Origin: a virus | Strand: one strand, 5' to 3' | Virus record (IMG/VR): IMGVR_UViG_3300047409_000272 | Location: 1-38,436 of that record | Length of the DNA: 38,436 nt | Part shown: one piece after another, positions 1-8,362 of the stretch | How the letters are laid out: every line of letters starts with the position of its first letter | Numbering within the stretch: the first letter of the stretch is position 1 | Notes under the pieces: model-generated | What the model was told of the DNA's origin: nothing | Database searches by the model: none | Seen by the model: only the letters and a program-made list of their open reading frames with translations | Translations under genes and position numbers: made by a program

Positions 1-132
1 GCCAGCTAGACGTACCTCACGACGGTTGATTGTGATTCGGCCCTCGACGCGCTGTACCTGGGTTTGCCACACACCATCAAGGAACAGTTCGCCGTAGGAG
101 CCGTTGATAGTACGATCTGGATTTAGTGCCAT
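1..132 (-). CDS. Phage tail tube protein, XkdM-like (partial)
   Basis: The first 44 residues are present (begins MALNPDRTINGSYGELFLDG) and the frame runs off the window edge. The opening 'NPDRTINGSYGELFLDG' followed by 'VEGRITINRREVRLAG' is the pattern of the PBSX XkdM-type tail tube family, whose members polymerise inside the contractile sheath. The start lies 2 bases after the tail-sheath stop codon, the usual sheath-tube gene order in myoviruses. Family recognition is from memory of the motif and the neighbour; the C-terminal part is not visible. Confidence 0.85.
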   Translation of the reverse strand, partial: MALNPDRTINGSYGELFLDGVWQTQVQRVEGRITINRREVRLAG

Positions 133-134
133 CG

Positions 135-1622
135 CTATGTACCAACCTTCACGGTGACAAGGATGACGTCGATGGTGTCAACCACGGTCATCGTAATGTC
201 AAGGTATAGTCGTTCACCTTCTGACGCATAGGTGGCACTGAGGGCCACCGTGTAGTTATTGCGGATGGCGCGTTGCCCCGCCATCACACGCAGAAAGTCG
301 CGCACCACACCAACTATGGCATTCTGACCATCCGTGTCGTTGGGGACTTTCCCGATGTAGTTCGTGCGCGCAGCCAGCTCGATTGCTGCTGCAATAGCGT
401 CGCACGTATTGACAATCGAGACCTTCTTGAAGCCCTGAGGAATTGGGTTGCCGTCAGCAGCGTAGCCAGGGACCACCAGGGTTGTCACTCCCTTTACCAC
501 GTTGAACAAGAGACCTGCCTTGCCCAAGACGGTGACACCATTCTTGATGAGAAGGTCAACCGTGCTGCCCTTGTTCTTGGCTTCGAGCGAAATCACCTCC
601 TGCAATGGGTAGTATGTCATTCCCTGGCCCAACGGCAGGGAAGCACGAATACCTGCAATCTGGGCCGCAAATGCCGAGCCGCGTTTGGTCAACAAGTTAC
701 CAGCGGAATCAGTCTGGTTTGCACCAGGATAGACGTACTGGCAAGCTTCGCTGTTGATACCAGCCGCACTGGCCTGAGCAGTTGTGGCACTCTCGGCAAG
801 ATCACTGCCCACAACCATCGCTACGCGGTAGCCATCGGCGCGCAGGTCTCGCAACCAGGAGGTAAACGTCGCTTCGATGCCAGGCAGGTCTGCGTTCTTG
901 ATGTCGCAGGTGAAGACGTCCCACTCGTCTGCTTCCAACGCAATGGTGGTGAGCAGATCGACGTAGTTCTGCATGGTTGGTGGAGAACCGTTGCTACCGC
1001 TGGTCATCGGCAGGGAAATGGTGGCTGGAATGCTGTTTCCCTCGGCAACCAGTGTGGCGGTGACCCAATAGTTCGCAGGATCTGCGTTGACGAGGTCCAC
1101 CAAGTTCTTCATGTGTCCTACCGTGCCGCGATTCACACTGGTGGTCCATACAGCCATCAGTGTCGCGCCAACTGTGAATAGGATGTCTGTCTTGGTGACG
1201 TCGCCAGGATTGGGTCTGGTCTGCACAGTAAACGAGTTACCGTACACGCCAGCGTTCTTTGCATCGAACCTAATGGCAGTAACGGGTGTTCCAGCCGTGT
1301 CTTGTAGGTTGATCAGCGACTTGGCAGCGCTGGCACCCATGATGCGGTACATACGCAGCTCACGCGCTCCGCCAATGAACGCTTGACGTCCCGCGTAGTA
1401 AGCATTGTTCGGTGCAGTTTCGTCGGCAGTGTAGTAGTTGATCAGATCCGAAAAGCTGTCAACAATCTGTACTGCGTTGGCTGGACCCCACGACGACCGG
1501 ACAATCATCGACACTCTACCGCGAACACCTGTGGTAATCGCAGCAATAGCATCAGAGATGAAGTTGACGTACAGACCCGGACGAGTCGGGGGTGCAGCAG
1601 GAGTCCACGGACCACCTGGCAT
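135..1622 (-). CDS. Contractile tail sheath protein (XkdK-like)
   Basis: A 495-residue protein, the usual size for a sheath subunit. The N-terminus (MPGGPWTPAAPPTRPGLYVN) has the 'RPGxYVNF' motif of phage and PBSX-type tail sheath proteins, followed by 'GVRGRVSMIVRSSWGPANA', the strand-rich domain that opens these proteins. The C-terminal part contains 'FLRVMAGQRAIRNNYTV', the region that in sheath families carries the interlocking arm. The start codon overlaps the upstream stop (TAATG), and the tail tube gene follows at once. It forms the outer contractile tube. The assignment makes the virion a myovirus morphotype. Confidence 0.93.
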   Translation of the reverse strand: MPGGPWTPAAPPTRPGLYVNFISDAIAAITTGVRGRVSMIVRSSWGPANAVQIVDSFSDLINYYTADETAPNNAYYAGRQAFIGGARELRMYRIMGASAAKSLINLQDTAGTPVTAIRFDAKNAGVYGNSFTVQTRPNPGDVTKTDILFTVGATLMAVWTTSVNRGTVGHMKNLVDLVNADPANYWVTATLVAEGNSIPATISLPMTSGSNGSPPTMQNYVDLLTTIALEADEWDVFTCDIKNADLPGIEATFTSWLRDLRADGYRVAMVVGSDLAESATTAQASAAGINSEACQYVYPGANQTDSAGNLLTKRGSAFAAQIAGIRASLPLGQGMTYYPLQEVISLEAKNKGSTVDLLIKNGVTVLGKAGLLFNVVKGVTTLVVPGYAADGNPIPQGFKKVSIVNTCDAIAAAIELAARTNYIGKVPNDTDGQNAIVGVVRDFLRVMAGQRAIRNNYTVALSATYASEGERLYLDITMTVVDTIDVILVTVKVGT

Positions 1623-1933
1623 TATGGGGTCTCCTCAGTTGCAAATTGGTTGTCAGGTACAGCCATCATCTGGTCAATGGCACCCTGTACCTGAGACTGT
1701 GTGTACTGTGCGTCCTGTTCGAGGTATTCCGAAGCGAACACCGCGTCGATGACCCAGGCTGGCTGATTGTACAGCGGCATCGAGTACAGGCGGTGGTCTG
1801 CGTAGCCCAATGGTGTGGACGTTAGCTCCGTCTGCCTTGCAGCAGCTTGAGCATCCTTCTCCGCCTGTGTGGGCGAAGGACCCTCTCCATTGTCTTGTGG
1901 ATTATCCGAAATGTTCGGGGGTGTTCCTGTCAT
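1622..1933 (-). CDS. Small virion-region protein, unknown
   Basis: A 103-residue acidic protein, unrecognised. The first ~35 residues are polar and probably disordered (MTGTPPNISDNPQDNGEGPS). The rest has 'YSMPLYNQPAWVIDAVFASE', which looks structured, and a Gln/Glu/Asp-rich tail. It overlaps both neighbours at TAATG junctions, so it is translated with the sheath and neck genes. Its position between the neck-type genes and the sheath suggests a tail-assembly accessory, but no family signature is visible. Confidence 0.7.
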   Translation of the reverse strand: MTGTPPNISDNPQDNGEGPSPTQAEKDAQAAARQTELTSTPLGYADHRLYSMPLYNQPAWVIDAVFASEYLEQDAQYTQSQVQGAIDQMMAVPDNQFATEETP

Positions 1934-2817
1934 TACTGTCCCTCAACGATGATTGTGAAGCTACCACTGCTATTGACCTCAGTTAGAGCTTCAATGTATT
2001 CGATCGCTGGTAGCTGTACCCGATCATGCTCCTGTTCTACGGTGGTCTGCAGATTGATGTTTCCTGTAAACACGCCGTTTTTGACTTCGTCCTCTCTACT
2101 GCTGGCCGCAAAGGCTGTGACCCTCAGGTGCTGCCAGCGTACCCTTACTGTATCACTTGGCTCCACAGGAGCTGGTCCAGTGCCAAGTAGATCCCTTATC
2201 ACCAGTTCTGGGTACAGCACTCCGGTCCTGTTTGGTAGGCTTATCGATGCTTCCCTGTGCCCATCTACATAGACTATGAACTGCTTGAACAGAGGTGAGC
2301 TATAGGGTACCCTGAGAACACGCACCCTGATAGCATTGTTGGGATCCGCAACCACAATATCTAACGGTACACTGGCAGCGCTTTCGTTGTCACAGATATC
2401 TACCGCACCAACGCGCACGGCGTATGTCCCTGGCGCAAGGTTTCCATCTCCAGAAGGAGCAGCGATAGGAGGTGGATACTGCCAGTCAAACCGCCATGCT
2501 GGTATGAGGTTGACCAGTCGGAAACGTGGCCCTCCTTGTTTCATAGAGCGCTCGAATGCGCCAATTCTGTCCATTACGTCAGCGCGGTTGTTACCGTAGT
2601 AATCTATCGTCCAATCGACCACCTGCCTGTATCTGCGCGACGTTAGCTGCTCATCACGGTGTGTTAGGTAGCTAACGCGCCAACTAGGTCTTACGAGCGT
2701 TACAGGACGATCTTCAAGTACCCGCGTTTTGCTGCCAACAGGGTATAGATTCCAGATAGCATGCTTCACTGAGTGAAACTGCTCGTCTAGATCTAATGTA
2801 ACTGTTGACCTAGGCAC
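1933..2817 (-). CDS. Tail or neck structural protein, unknown family
   Basis: A 294-residue protein. Residues ~20-110 are rich in Arg, Trp and Tyr. Residues ~120-200 ('APGTYAVRVGAVD' through 'FKQFIVYVDGHREAS') read like a beta-sandwich of the Fn3/Ig type, common in phage tail and decoration proteins. It sits between a gp10-like neck gene (8-base overlap with that gene's end) and the sheath operon, where tail terminator or completion proteins are usually encoded. The fold reading is inference; the exact role is unknown. Confidence 0.75.
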   Translation of the reverse strand: MPRSTVTLDLDEQFHSVKHAIWNLYPVGSKTRVLEDRPVTLVRPSWRVSYLTHRDEQLTSRRYRQVVDWTIDYYGNNRADVMDRIGAFERSMKQGGPRFRLVNLIPAWRFDWQYPPPIAAPSGDGNLAPGTYAVRVGAVDICDNESAASVPLDIVVADPNNAIRVRVLRVPYSSPLFKQFIVYVDGHREASISLPNRTGVLYPELVIRDLLGTGPAPVEPSDTVRVRWQHLRVTAFAASSREDEVKNGVFTGNINLQTTVEQEHDRVQLPAIEYIEALTEVNSSGSFTIIVEGQ

Positions 2818-3571
2818 GACGTCTGCCCTTGTACGGCTGCCTACGTCTGCCAGTTTGACCCTCGAACGCAGACTGGATGGACCCCTCTACGATGTCATCT
2901 ATCTGCCCCTCGGTCTTGGCGATACCCTCTTCGATGAAGTGTACACCTTCCCAATGGGCCTGTATCGGAGGCATTTTTCTGTTGCCATATGGGAAGATCC
3001 ACATGGTGCCGCCATCGTTAGCCAGCCCTGCATATGGCAAGAAGGTCCCAACCTCGGCAGTCCAGACATCACCTTTGAGACGCTTGATCTCCGTAATGGC
3101 ACCCATCTGGACCTGTACCATTTCGCCGACGTCTGCGCCCTCTTCACTCTTGGGACTACCAGTTACGCCGTTGTTAGCACACCATTCCTCGTGTAACTCT
3201 TGGATAGGCGTCTTGTCTGCTGGACTGACCTCGCCACGCATGGAATCTGGCGTATATTCACCCCACGCCGCCAGCAACCTGCCCTGGGAGAACTCAAACG
3301 GCTCACCAGTGCTTTCCCTAGAGGTTCTCCTACCAGTAGGCATATGCCTGCGAATGGCGTCTTTGGTGTTGTACGTCAGAGCATCTGCCAGCGCTATTGC
3401 AGAATCTCTATGCACTACTACTAGACGGGCGTTCAATGCCGCCATGTCCGCGATAGCACCCTCAAAGTCTGCAATCTTGTCCTTGGCGTAGGTAACCCCG
3501 CCCCTGCTAGCGCGACCTCTCTGAGTAAACGTCTGCCCAGAGCTCTGATACATCGCTATGGAATTAGCCAT
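2810..3571 (-). CDS. Head-tail joining / tail completion protein (HK97 gp10-like, tentative)
   Basis: A 253-residue protein. It has a central 'DAIRRHMPTGRRTSRESTGEPFEFSQG' type segment and a 'TFLPYAGLANDGGTMW' motif. HK97 gp10-like neck proteins typically have helices, then an 'R..tP..tG.L..S' segment, then 'Y..yvh.GT'; here 'YAGLANDGGTMW' fills the last slot. The C-terminus is very basic (GRRRQPYKGRRRA). It lies directly downstream of the putative head-closure gene, as expected for the neck. The family call is by pattern only. Confidence 0.6.
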   Translation of the reverse strand: MANSIAMYQSSGQTFTQRGRASRGGVTYAKDKIADFEGAIADMAALNARLVVVHRDSAIALADALTYNTKDAIRRHMPTGRRTSRESTGEPFEFSQGRLLAAWGEYTPDSMRGEVSPADKTPIQELHEEWCANNGVTGSPKSEEGADVGEMVQVQMGAITEIKRLKGDVWTAEVGTFLPYAGLANDGGTMWIFPYGNRKMPPIQAHWEGVHFIEEGIAKTEGQIDDIVEGSIQSAFEGQTGRRRQPYKGRRRA

Positions 3572-3930
3572 CAGCGTGTTACCCCCGCTTGACAGTTGAC
3601 TTCGTAGTGGTGCAGGCCAAACAGATCGTCTGCCTCGTCAATGGAGAGAATGTCCCAGCGGATGGTGTTCTGCACGATCCAGTTGTCTTCGTTGAAAGTA
3701 GTGGGGTACAGCAGTCTGTTGTCCTGGATGAAGATGATGGCACGCCTCAAGCCCTGTGCCCCACCTGTAGCCGCAGACTCGATGCTGCGTCTGTACAAGA
3801 TACTGTCCACTCTACAGGGCACACCAGGGAAGACAATGCCCTCTGTGTCTTCGGCATCTTCTACCTCTGGGTCTGCCCGTCTAGGTCCCCAGATGTCGCA
3901 AACCCTGTCCAACAACGCCAGAATAGGCAT
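3571..3930 (-). CDS. Head closure / stopper protein (tentative)
   Basis: A 119-residue protein with 'EGIVFPGVPCRVDSILYRRS', a central strand region and 'IRWDILSIDEADDLFG', the small beta-barrel style of SPP1 gp16-type head-closure proteins ('g..v.cr......D.l.id..d.....g..Y.V'). It abuts the larger connector gene upstream and overlaps the next gene at its end. Its probable role is to seal the portal after packaging and dock the tail. The assignment rests on size, strand pattern and position. Confidence 0.6.
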   Translation of the reverse strand: MPILALLDRVCDIWGPRRADPEVEDAEDTEGIVFPGVPCRVDSILYRRSIESAATGGAQGLRRAIIFIQDNRLLYPTTFNEDNWIVQNTIRWDILSIDEADDLFGLHHYEVNCQAGVTR

Positions 3931-4775
3931 CAGGCTGGATCCTGTACCCTGAACCAGTGATGTGTGCCGAGCAGTATGCCGCGACGGATCTCAAGGTCGG
4001 TGAAATCATGCCACGGGCGCACTTCCACGCCCACATACTGCGGAGTAAGTATGTACCCAGGCGCAGGTGCCAGCTCTGGGAAGACCTGCGTGGTCTTCAT
4101 GTGGATCATGGAGCTTGTGCCGCAGGTGTAGTAGCCCATGATGGCAAGAGGCTCTGCACCGAAGGCATATGGATCGTTGTAGGTCGCGGTTGTAGTGCCC
4201 CCGCCGCCAGTGTTTAGGGTATAGCTGTAGGAGCCTATCTTTTCGCTCTGGACACCACTTACCCGCCTGGCCCGTATGGCACCATCGCTTGTAAGGTACA
4301 GTTGCTCCACGACCATCAGACAGGCTATTCTAGCCATTACGTTCCAGTTGGGCTTACCCTCGGTACAAAACCCCCCGTACTGAAGGCTCCAACTGTACAT
4401 CAAGGCTTCTGCTCGCCAGATGTAGTTCCACAGTTTAGTATCACTCATGGCTGCCAACGCAGGAAAATCTGTGTTGGAGCGAATGTATGCTGGAGTGAGA
4501 ATCCCCAGAGGCCCTTCGGCAGGAATACCTTGAAAGGGTAGCGACTTATCGCTCTCCTCACTTGGTGCCTGGAAGTAACTGGCACGGTACCAGGACGTCT
4601 GTTCGCCAGTTTGGTCCTGGTACTCGTAGTCAGTCTGGCTCATTGTCAGTTGGATAGTCCCGATGGGAGGATCCGCGAAGGGCGCATCCTGGGCAACATC
4701 GCGGTAGATATTGATTGTGTCGTAATCTACTATAATGTCGTTGATGTTCATTACGCGGATGCCCAGGATGATCAT
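3930..4775 (-). CDS. Head-tail connector / adaptor protein (tentative)
   Basis: A 281-residue protein. 'YRASYFQAPSEESDKSLPFQG', then 'LTPAYIRSNTDFPALAAMSD' and helical 'LWNYIWRAEALMYSWSLQYG' resemble connector-adaptor proteins in which a helical bundle follows a statement of input tilt. The start could instead be the in-frame ATG 24 bases downstream at 4751 (MNINDIIVDYDTI). It lies between the capsid-proximal genes and the head-closure candidate. Likely role: first adaptor ring below the portal. No catalytic motif is seen. Confidence 0.6.
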   Translation of the reverse strand: MIILGIRVMNINDIIVDYDTINIYRDVAQDAPFADPPIGTIQLTMSQTDYEYQDQTGEQTSWYRASYFQAPSEESDKSLPFQGIPAEGPLGILTPAYIRSNTDFPALAAMSDTKLWNYIWRAEALMYSWSLQYGGFCTEGKPNWNVMARIACLMVVEQLYLTSDGAIRARRVSGVQSEKIGSYSYTLNTGGGGTTTATYNDPYAFGAEPLAIMGYYTCGTSSMIHMKTTQVFPELAPAPGYILTPQYVGVEVRPWHDFTDLEIRRGILLGTHHWFRVQDPA

Positions 4776-4776
4776 A

Positions 4777-4893
4777 CTAGCTGGCCTTCTTCGCGCCCTG
4801 GGTCCCCTTGAGAGGACCCATCTTCACACCAGGAACTCCAGGCTGCTTCGAGCCGCCCGACTTGGACGGTTTGCTGCCGACGGTCTTCGCCAT
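4777..4893 (-). CDS. 38-residue basic Lys/Gly/Ser peptide
   Basis: A complete small ORF (begins MAKTVGSKPSKSGGSKQPGV) with 9 Lys and no acidic residue. It ends TAG one base before the connector gene's ATG and starts at the base next to the stop of the upstream gene, so it fills an otherwise empty 118-base gap. The tight packing and strongly basic composition suggest a real gene rather than spacer. The function is unknown; a capsid-interior DNA-binding peptide is a guess. Confidence 0.6.
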   Translation of the reverse strand: MAKTVGSKPSKSGGSKQPGVPGVKMGPLKGTQGAKKAS

Positions 4894-5508
4894 CTACGTC
4901 GTCTCCTCGTGCTCTTCGGGAACGTTCTGGTGCTGTGCGCGAGATCTGCGCGCGGGAGGACTCCCGCCGCCGCCAGCTTGTCCCGTTGCCAGTTCGTTGT
5001 TCTTCTCGATCTCTTCCTTGGCAGATGCCCTGCGCTTGGCAACCACCTCAGGCTCGTCGCGGTCCTCGCCAGGCTCGGCGAGCTTCTTGTTGATGGCGCC
5101 GATCATCTGGTCGCGGTCGGTGTCCTCTGGGAAGTTGAGGCCGAGGCCCTTGGCCTTCTTGCGCAGTTCCTGACGGCTGAGTACTTCCAGTGGCGCTTCG
5201 CTGATTTGGATCGGGTCCACGGGCGGCATGCCAGGACTCTGCATACCCATCAAAACCCGAGCTACCACGCCCCTCTGCTGGATAGGAACGAGGTCCTCGT
5301 CGTCGTCAGGCGTGTACTCCTTGTACATCACCTGCCCGTACTTCTCGAGCTGCTCTTCTTCGGTCAGTGGTGGGTTGGTCTCCGAGAACCCCATCGCGCT
5401 GCCTTCGACGACATCGCCCTCTTGGCAAACGTTGACGCCGATGGTGAGGCCAGCCGTACACTCGTAGTAGTCGGCGTACTCGACTTCGTTCTGTGTTGCT
5501 TCTGCCAT
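4894..5508 (-). CDS. Capsid-operon protein with HeH/SAP-like helical motif
   Basis: A 204-residue acidic protein. Residues ~105-145 ('LEVLSRQELRKKAKGLGLNF' followed by 'DTDRDQMIGAINKKL') match the helix-extended-helix pattern shared by SAP, LEM and Rho-N-like motifs, often found in a small protein next to phage capsid genes. The tail is disordered (Gly/Pro/Arg, then Glu-rich). It follows the major capsid gene by 3 bases. Likely a capsid-associated or head-fibre-base protein that touches DNA or capsomers; the motif is visible, the role is inferred. Confidence 0.7.
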   Translation of the reverse strand: MAEATQNEVEYADYYECTAGLTIGVNVCQEGDVVEGSAMGFSETNPPLTEEEQLEKYGQVMYKEYTPDDDEDLVPIQQRGVVARVLMGMQSPGMPPVDPIQISEAPLEVLSRQELRKKAKGLGLNFPEDTDRDQMIGAINKKLAEPGEDRDEPEVVAKRRASAKEEIEKNNELATGQAGGGGSPPARRSRAQHQNVPEEHEETT

Positions 5509-5511
5509 GAC

Positions 5512-6513
5512 CTATCCTACCGTTGCAATGCCGACGTTGTCGGGCTTGGGGAGGATCGGGATGAACGGGTACTCCTCGAGAACTACCCGCGTGCTGGGAT
5601 CCTTCTCCTTCCAGGACTTGGTGTACTTGCCAGTGTTACCTGACGGTGCCTCGTCGTCCGCGGTTGGCCCCTCCATGATACCGTATGCAGCCCGATCCTC
5701 GGCCAGCAACAGGATCTTGTTGTTGGGGATGAACAACTGCGTGCTCGGCGTGCCAGGAACCGTCCAGTCGTCGGTGTAGGTGTTGTCGTACGTCACCCAA
5801 TCGACACCCGCCAGCCCCTGAATGACACCCGTCTTCAGGAACGAGTCACGCATCTCGTTGCTGAGCAGTTGCTGGATCTTCTGGTTCGCGAACACCGTGG
5901 CGTACATGGTGGTGCTGTTGAGGAAGACGCGCCGCACCGTGGTATTGCTGTCGATGAGAATCTGCAGCTTCCACGCGTTCATGTTCGCCAGGATGTTGCT
6001 GTTGACCAGGTCCGTCCACAGTGGCGAAGGGGTGAAGAGGTGGTTGGCTGGGATCTGGTAATTGACGTTCACACGCGGGGCGTCGGGGCGATTGACGACC
6101 AGGGTGCCCGTGATGAGCATCTGCCAGGTTGCCCATTCGACGAATCTTTCGATGCCGTCGTCCAGGTCCGAAACCTCTTCAGCCACCTTTGCCTCTGCTG
6201 CACTCCGGGCGATGTCGCCAGGTGTGCGCAGCCAGTGGATAGCGGTCGGCGTGAAGACCTTCTTGTCGCGCATGTAGATGAACGAGCCAGCCACTTGCCC
6301 CAGACCGCGCTGTGGTCGGATGTGGGCTTCCTGGTTGGGCACGTTCGGCTTGGACATGAGCTGATTGCCCTGGACGATATCGTACGCCCAAGTTGGGAAC
6401 GGGTAACCCGTCCTTGCGCCCATCAGCTGAAGGCCGAGCATGTTCTGCGGGAACGGCTTGCGGCGAACAAAGCCGTTGAGGACCGTCGGCTGGAGAAGAC
6501 TAATTTCTGGCAC
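5512..6513 (-). CDS. Major capsid protein, lambda gpE family
   Basis: A 333-residue protein, close to lambda gpE (341). The N-terminus 'LNGFVRRKPFPQNMLGLQLM', the 'YDIVQGNQLMSKP' strand, 'RPQRGLGQVAGSFIYMRDKK' and the helix 'GIERFVEWATWQMLITGTLV' are typical of the gpE-type HK97-fold capsid family. The late 'PNNKILLLAEDRAAYG' and 'RVVLEEYPFIPILPKPDNVG' match the family's axial domain and C-terminus ('..P.lP.....'). It is paired with a small upstream decoration gene, as in lambda. It builds the icosahedral shell. Confidence 0.92.
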   Translation of the reverse strand: MPEISLLQPTVLNGFVRRKPFPQNMLGLQLMGARTGYPFPTWAYDIVQGNQLMSKPNVPNQEAHIRPQRGLGQVAGSFIYMRDKKVFTPTAIHWLRTPGDIARSAAEAKVAEEVSDLDDGIERFVEWATWQMLITGTLVVNRPDAPRVNVNYQIPANHLFTPSPLWTDLVNSNILANMNAWKLQILIDSNTTVRRVFLNSTTMYATVFANQKIQQLLSNEMRDSFLKTGVIQGLAGVDWVTYDNTYTDDWTVPGTPSTQLFIPNNKILLLAEDRAAYGIMEGPTADDEAPSGNTGKYTKSWKEKDPSTRVVLEEYPFIPILPKPDNVGIATVG

Positions 6514-6522
6514 CGTTAGCTC

Positions 6523-6927
6523 CTAACCCGTGACGATAACGGCGTCAAGATTGATGTGAATCTTGCTGCCAACGAAGACGGTTGCGATCTGGCCTGCTGT
6601 GTACAGCTTCAGCAGCTCCGAGTACTTGAAAATACCCGTGAGATAGACGTCGCACACCTGCTGCTCGGTAGCACTGGTGTAGACGTAGTTCGCTGCTACG
6701 AGCTCCGCGGCTTCCGTGGCAGGCAGTACCGGACGATACTGGCCCGTGCCGCCATCGCGAATCAACCCCATACCAGGGACGATGGCGGGCGTACCCGGAG
6801 CAACGCTGGCAGCACCCGAGATCTTGCACTGGAGAGCCGTGCTGCGAAGGATCTCGACAGGGTTGACGACGGCGATGTTGGTTACCGTGCCGTAAGCACG
6901 GGTGTTTCCGGTGGGGACTGCTGGCAT
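6523..6927 (-). CDS. Head decoration / stabilising protein (gpD-like, tentative)
   Basis: A 134-residue protein, mostly beta-strand and loop, with 'GMGLIRDGGTGQYRPVLPAT' followed by 'GIFKYSELLKLY'. Small proteins with a 'G.vL...g..y.p' pattern directly before a gpE-type capsid gene are usually trimeric decoration proteins such as lambda gpD (110 aa). No stronger signature is visible. It lies between the protease/scaffold and the capsid gene. Confidence 0.7.
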   Translation of the reverse strand: MPAVPTGNTRAYGTVTNIAVVNPVEILRSTALQCKISGAASVAPGTPAIVPGMGLIRDGGTGQYRPVLPATEAAELVAANYVYTSATEQQVCDVYLTGIFKYSELLKLYTAGQIATVFVGSKIHINLDAVIVTG

Positions 6928-6930
6928 CGT

Positions 6931-7494
6931 CTACTTCCTCTTGGCCGCGAGGCGGTCCTCAAGCTCGGGAACCAGATTCATGTAGCGCTCGGCCTCCTCG
7001 GTGGCCTTGGCTGGCTCCAGGAACTTTTCCATCGCATTGCGCCCTGGCTCCTGGGGAATGCCGTCGCCGCCAATCTCGCTGAGGTCGACGTAGGGCTGCA
7101 TGTCCTTGGTCAGGTCGTCGAAGAGCTCGTGGTTGGTGTTGAACAGCTTGACGTAGCTGTCGCGCTTCGCAGGGGGTAGCTTGCCAGAGTCCACCAGCTT
7201 GTCCACCGCCGTGTTGGCCTTGGTGTCGTCCAGTTCCTGGCGAATGGCAGTGATGGCTGCTGTGTTCTCGGTGTTCTGCGTCTTCAGGGTGTTGTACCCC
7301 GCGAGAACAACGTCGGCAATGTCCACGCCGTTTTCGAACTTGAAGCCCGCATCAGCAAACTTCTTGCGCGTGCGGGCCAGGACAGCCTGACTGCCGAACG
7401 CATGCTCGACGGCCTCGGCGGTGCTGTCGTCTTCTTCGCTCAACGTGAGACCAAACTCTTTGTTGAGCTTTGTAATCAGATCCGCGTACTTCAT
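6931..7494 (-). CDS. Nested scaffold protein from an internal start (predicted)
   Basis: Inside the protease gene, directly after the acidic hinge, there is an in-frame ATG (MKYADLITKLNKEFGLTLSE) preceded by GAGGAAGGCGAC, a good purine-rich ribosome-binding site. Starting here would give a 187-residue protein made only of the helical scaffold half. Mu gpI/gpZ and lambda C/Nu3 use exactly this arrangement to supply excess scaffold. The start site is visible; its use is inferred by analogy. Confidence 0.5.
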   Translation of the reverse strand: MKYADLITKLNKEFGLTLSEEDDSTAEAVEHAFGSQAVLARTRKKFADAGFKFENGVDIADVVLAGYNTLKTQNTENTAAITAIRQELDDTKANTAVDKLVDSGKLPPAKRDSYVKLFNTNHELFDDLTKDMQPYVDLSEIGGDGIPQEPGRNAMEKFLEPAKATEEAERYMNLVPELEDRLAAKRK

Positions 7495-8361
7495 GTCGCC
7501 TTCCTCAATGTCGTCATCTTCCTCGACGTCGTCCTCTTCTTCGATGTCTTCGTCTGTTTCCGGGTCTGCTTCGTACCCAACGAAGAAAGAACGACCTTGA
7601 TCCTCGTCGTTTTCGGCAGGGCTGTCATCGAATTCCCACAGGACGTCGCTAAACAACCCGATATGGTACCTGTCCTGCGCTTGTCCCTCACCGAACTGTA
7701 CTGGAGGCATCTGCTTGAAAAACGGACGGTTGGTAAGACCGCCGCCGAACAGAACGTTTTTGACCGTCTTGCCGTCTGATCCAGTAAACGAGCCAATCTC
7801 GGCGCTGAAGTAGCGGTAGATGTCCCGCTCCAACAGGCTGCGACCTGCATCCGTCCACTCGACGTCAGCAAACAGCCCAACGTGGTTCTGCCCGCCTATT
7901 TCGCTGGCACCGTGGTGTACAGACTTGAACCATCCCAGCGCCTTGCCTCTATCATGGCCCTCATCAACCATGATGTCGGTTCCGAGCACTCTCTTGTCGA
8001 AATTACGCTTGGCAGCACGTAACATCGGCGCTGAGAAGTCCAAATCGCCATACCAGGGATGCTTGAATTTGCCTTCCGGCAAAACAGGTATGCGACTGGT
8101 ATACCGTCCGCCTTCCTCCTTTAGTACGATTGTTGGTAGTGCGTAGAACTGAGCAATCGTGGCATCGGCAGAGTGCTCAGTACTCTTCTTGCCGATTGCC
8201 GTCGGATGTGCCTTCTTCACGGCACCAATGCACGCGATAATCGCATCTTTATCCGAGCCTCCCTTAGCGAGTACTCCGTTTGCTACCCGTATGCACAGGG
8301 ACTGCGCAGCGGGAGACCAATTCTTGGACGGTCCTGGTGGGTTCTTCTTGCTCCAAGGCAT
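6931..8361 (-). CDS. Prohead protease with scaffold domain (Mu gpI-like)
   Basis: A 476-residue protein starting at MPWSKKNPPG, 1 base after the portal stop; the longer open frame overlaps portal coding sequence and is rejected. Residues 1-50 form a ChaB-like small helical module ('PWSKKNPPGPSKNW...DAIIACIGAVKKA'). Residues ~60-210 match the Mu gpI protease pattern: 'RIPVLPEGKFKHPWYGDLDF', 'DIMVDEGHDRGKALGW', 'RYFSAEIG' and 'GLTNRPFF'. An acidic hinge (~residues 250-290) precedes a helical scaffold ('LITKLNKEFGLTLSEEDDST' onward). It should cleave scaffold and capsid during head maturation. Confidence 0.85.
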   Translation of the reverse strand: MPWSKKNPPGPSKNWSPAAQSLCIRVANGVLAKGGSDKDAIIACIGAVKKAHPTAIGKKSTEHSADATIAQFYALPTIVLKEEGGRYTSRIPVLPEGKFKHPWYGDLDFSAPMLRAAKRNFDKRVLGTDIMVDEGHDRGKALGWFKSVHHGASEIGGQNHVGLFADVEWTDAGRSLLERDIYRYFSAEIGSFTGSDGKTVKNVLFGGGLTNRPFFKQMPPVQFGEGQAQDRYHIGLFSDVLWEFDDSPAENDEDQGRSFFVGYEADPETDEDIEEEDDVEEDDDIEEGDMKYADLITKLNKEFGLTLSEEDDSTAEAVEHAFGSQAVLARTRKKFADAGFKFENGVDIADVVLAGYNTLKTQNTENTAAITAIRQELDDTKANTAVDKLVDSGKLPPAKRDSYVKLFNTNHELFDDLTKDMQPYVDLSEIGGDGIPQEPGRNAMEKFLEPAKATEEAERYMNLVPELEDRLAAKRK

Positions 8362-8362
8362 C

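Noticed and set aside
4735-5643. Plus-strand 302-residue open frame rich in Leu/Arg
   Set aside because: Antisense to the capsid-operon genes, no ribosome-binding site, and the opposite strand has well-supported coupled genes.
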